From positions 32,869,231-32,933,230 of the forward strand of contig CM060334.1 in assembly GCA_030674155.1 (NCBI GenBank): a stretch of 64,000 nt of DNA. The letters run 5' to 3'. This stretch comes from Stramonita haemastoma. Taxonomy: Eukaryota; Mollusca; Gastropoda; Neogastropoda; Muricidae. How positions within the stretch are numbered: position 1 is the stretch's first letter; every line of letters starts with the position of its first letter. This document shows positions 62,371 through 64,000 of the stretch, in pieces. A model generated the notes under the pieces. The model worked only from the letters and a program-made list of their open reading frames with translations, was not told the DNA's origin and did not search any database. A program made the position numbers and the translations under genes.

Positions 62371-63017
62371 CTGAAAAGGACACAGGTCAGTAGGGTACTC
62401 TTTAGGTCACACTTCAGATGTTCATGGTTACAGATCTTTGATCACAGGTCCCAATATCACGGCTATAGATAAACATCTGACTATAGAAAAGCAGAACACA
62501 CACACACCCTTCAATTCTAGAGTGGTTAATCAGTTCGATTAAAAAAAATTACATCCTCTGTTTTACAAATTATGGACTGTCAAGCAAAAATATTTGTGGA
62601 TATGACTAGTCAAAGCACAGAATATAAAAAATTTTTTAAAAGAAATACGAGGAACAACAGTTCTGAGTGATGATTGCTTCAACAAAGTCCTATATCATGA
62701 TTTAAGTGGCAACTTCGTGTCCTTTCAATTCATAAGATCAATCTTCAGATGTGATTTTGAAACAAGCTGAAATGGATCCTTTGACCAGCTATAACAATTT
62801 TCAAAGGAAAGCCCCAAAAAAGGAAAAAAAATTTTCATGTAACCTAACATTTTAAATGATGGATATAACAACAGAACTCTATAAAAGTAAAGATAGATTA
62901 TATCATATAATACCATACAAGAATTGTATTCTCAACACATTTTTGGAAATAAAACTACTATGAACTAGCGAGCACGGAATGGGGAGGGAACAAAGATAGC
63001 AGAACAGAAAATCTTAC
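62371..63017 (-). other. Convertase intron
   Basis: 647-bp GT-AG intron between two confirmed exons. No repeat recognised. Confidence 0.9.
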
Positions 63018-63121
63018 CTTTCTTGCCCACGCCATTGATGACCCAGTCAGGAGCATTGAGATTGTCAGGCTTGGCAGTCTCCACCACGATGTGTTGCATA
63101 TCTCGCCATGTGATGGAAGGA
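63018..63121 (-). CDS. FURIN: Furin-like convertase, catalytic-domain exon (first in window)
   Basis: Acceptor ggctttgtgcag and donor AAAG|gtaaga. The 104 nt encode PSITWRDMQHIVVETAKPDN and then LNAPDWVINGVGKK, the segment that follows the catalytic serine in furin/kexin proteases (LTWRD.QH...). The catalytic Asp, His and Ser exons, the prodomain and the signal peptide must lie beyond 64000, so the gene is partial here. Confidence 0.96.
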
Positions 63122-63754
63122 CTGCACAAAGCCAATGGGCACAACTGTCATGTAATGTCATGTCCATGGAAAATTGCATAGCAAATCATCTTCAAGTGGC
63201 TCAGAATGGTCAGAAAACAAAGCAAAAAAAAAAGCTACCAGCCTTTACTTGTCCAGCAGGGTCTACAGTGATCATCCTCATCAGGTTTCTCAACCAGTTT
63301 AGATAAGGAGGTGGTGAAATCAAAAGAATTATTTCTGGCCCAGACCAAAAAGCTTTCTTGATTATTGATGTAAAGCTAAGTGCCAAGACCTACACTGAAA
63401 TGTTTTGCTTTAAAATGTTGTTAAGATTGTCTTCAGCCATGACAAGCTCTCAGTGTAACATCCTGCACTAAAATTCTCTTGAAAATAGTCATGCATGCAA
63501 GCTGCTCATCCAGTATGTAGGATGGTCTTACAATGATTCCCAGGAAAGGTGACTGAGATAGAGTCTAAATATACTGGGTGACCCCCAAAAGGGTTAAGCT
63601 GGGGTAAGTACAACGAAAAAAGCAAAGATTTGTTTCAATCCCTGGTTCAAGCTGACTACACAGATTCAGAGATAAAGTTGACAATAACTGGAAATGACCA
63701 CAGTAAAATTTGCTACTTTCTTTCTGATCCTATACATACATGGTCTCACTCATT

Positions 63755-63820
<66 letters not shown>

Positions 63821-64000
63821 CACACACACACACACACTGTATAAAACAACCCACAGGAATGTGTGGAAGTACACAAAGTCAAGCCAAACCCAGGGAGATG
63901 CAGACAGTCCATTTTTTTTGTCTGTTTTGTTCACAAGGCAGAGGAAGAAGAAAATTTCATCCCAAACAATTAAGTATAATTTTTCACTACACTTGATTCA
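63122..64000 (-). other. Convertase intron (partial)
   Basis: No exon is seen to the right edge. It contains a (CA)n microsatellite at 63761-63832. Confidence 0.7.

Overview
The window is animal nuclear DNA and most resembles a lophotrochozoan, probably a gastropod mollusc. It has spliced genes with GT-AG introns, many tRNA-derived SINEs, 5'-truncated LINEs, TTAA-flanked MITEs, long (GT)n, (GA)n and poly-C tracts, and several minisatellites. The species call is an inference. No bacterial-type operon, CRISPR array or structural RNA gene was seen.

Two protein genes are supported. (1) On the + strand, about 6.6-16.2 kb, lies a seven-exon gene for a C2H2/C2HC zinc-finger protein with nine fingers and three AT-hook motifs. 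Exon phases join cleanly from 8398 to the stop at 16183. Three places in the first three exons need a one-base change to keep the frame, each at or near a short homopolymer, so assembly indels are the simplest explanation. (2) On the - strand, from 63.1 kb down to 31.1 kb, lies the 3' part of a furin-like proprotein convertase. It comprises the end of the S8 catalytic domain, the P domain, a Thr/Ser-rich linker, a furin Cys-rich repeat, one transmembrane helix and a cytoplasmic tail. The catalytic Asp/His/Ser exons lie beyond base 64000. The two genes converge.

Layout: 0-6 kb holds a LINE split by a SINE, several SINEs and microsatellites. 6.6-16.2 kb is the zinc-finger gene, whose introns carry SINEs, a LINE tail, two TTAA MITEs and two minisatellites that end at splice acceptors. 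16.2-22.7 kb is its 3' flank with more SINEs and a third MITE. 22.7-31 kb is a repeat-poor block downstream of the convertase stop codon. 31.6-33.8 kb is packed with tandem duplications and a miniature LTR retrotransposon (TRIM). 33.8-55.2 kb is a very long convertase intron containing a 2.6-kb satellite at 41.3-43.9 kb. 55.2-64 kb holds the remaining convertase exons and dispersed repeats.

The most notable observations are a 58-bp minisatellite that has copied the zinc-finger gene's 3' splice site 15 times, a compact young TRIM with a tRNA primer-binding site, and a TTAA MITE nested in a SINE whose empty site is visible in sister copies. I saw no evidence of a new multi-gene system.
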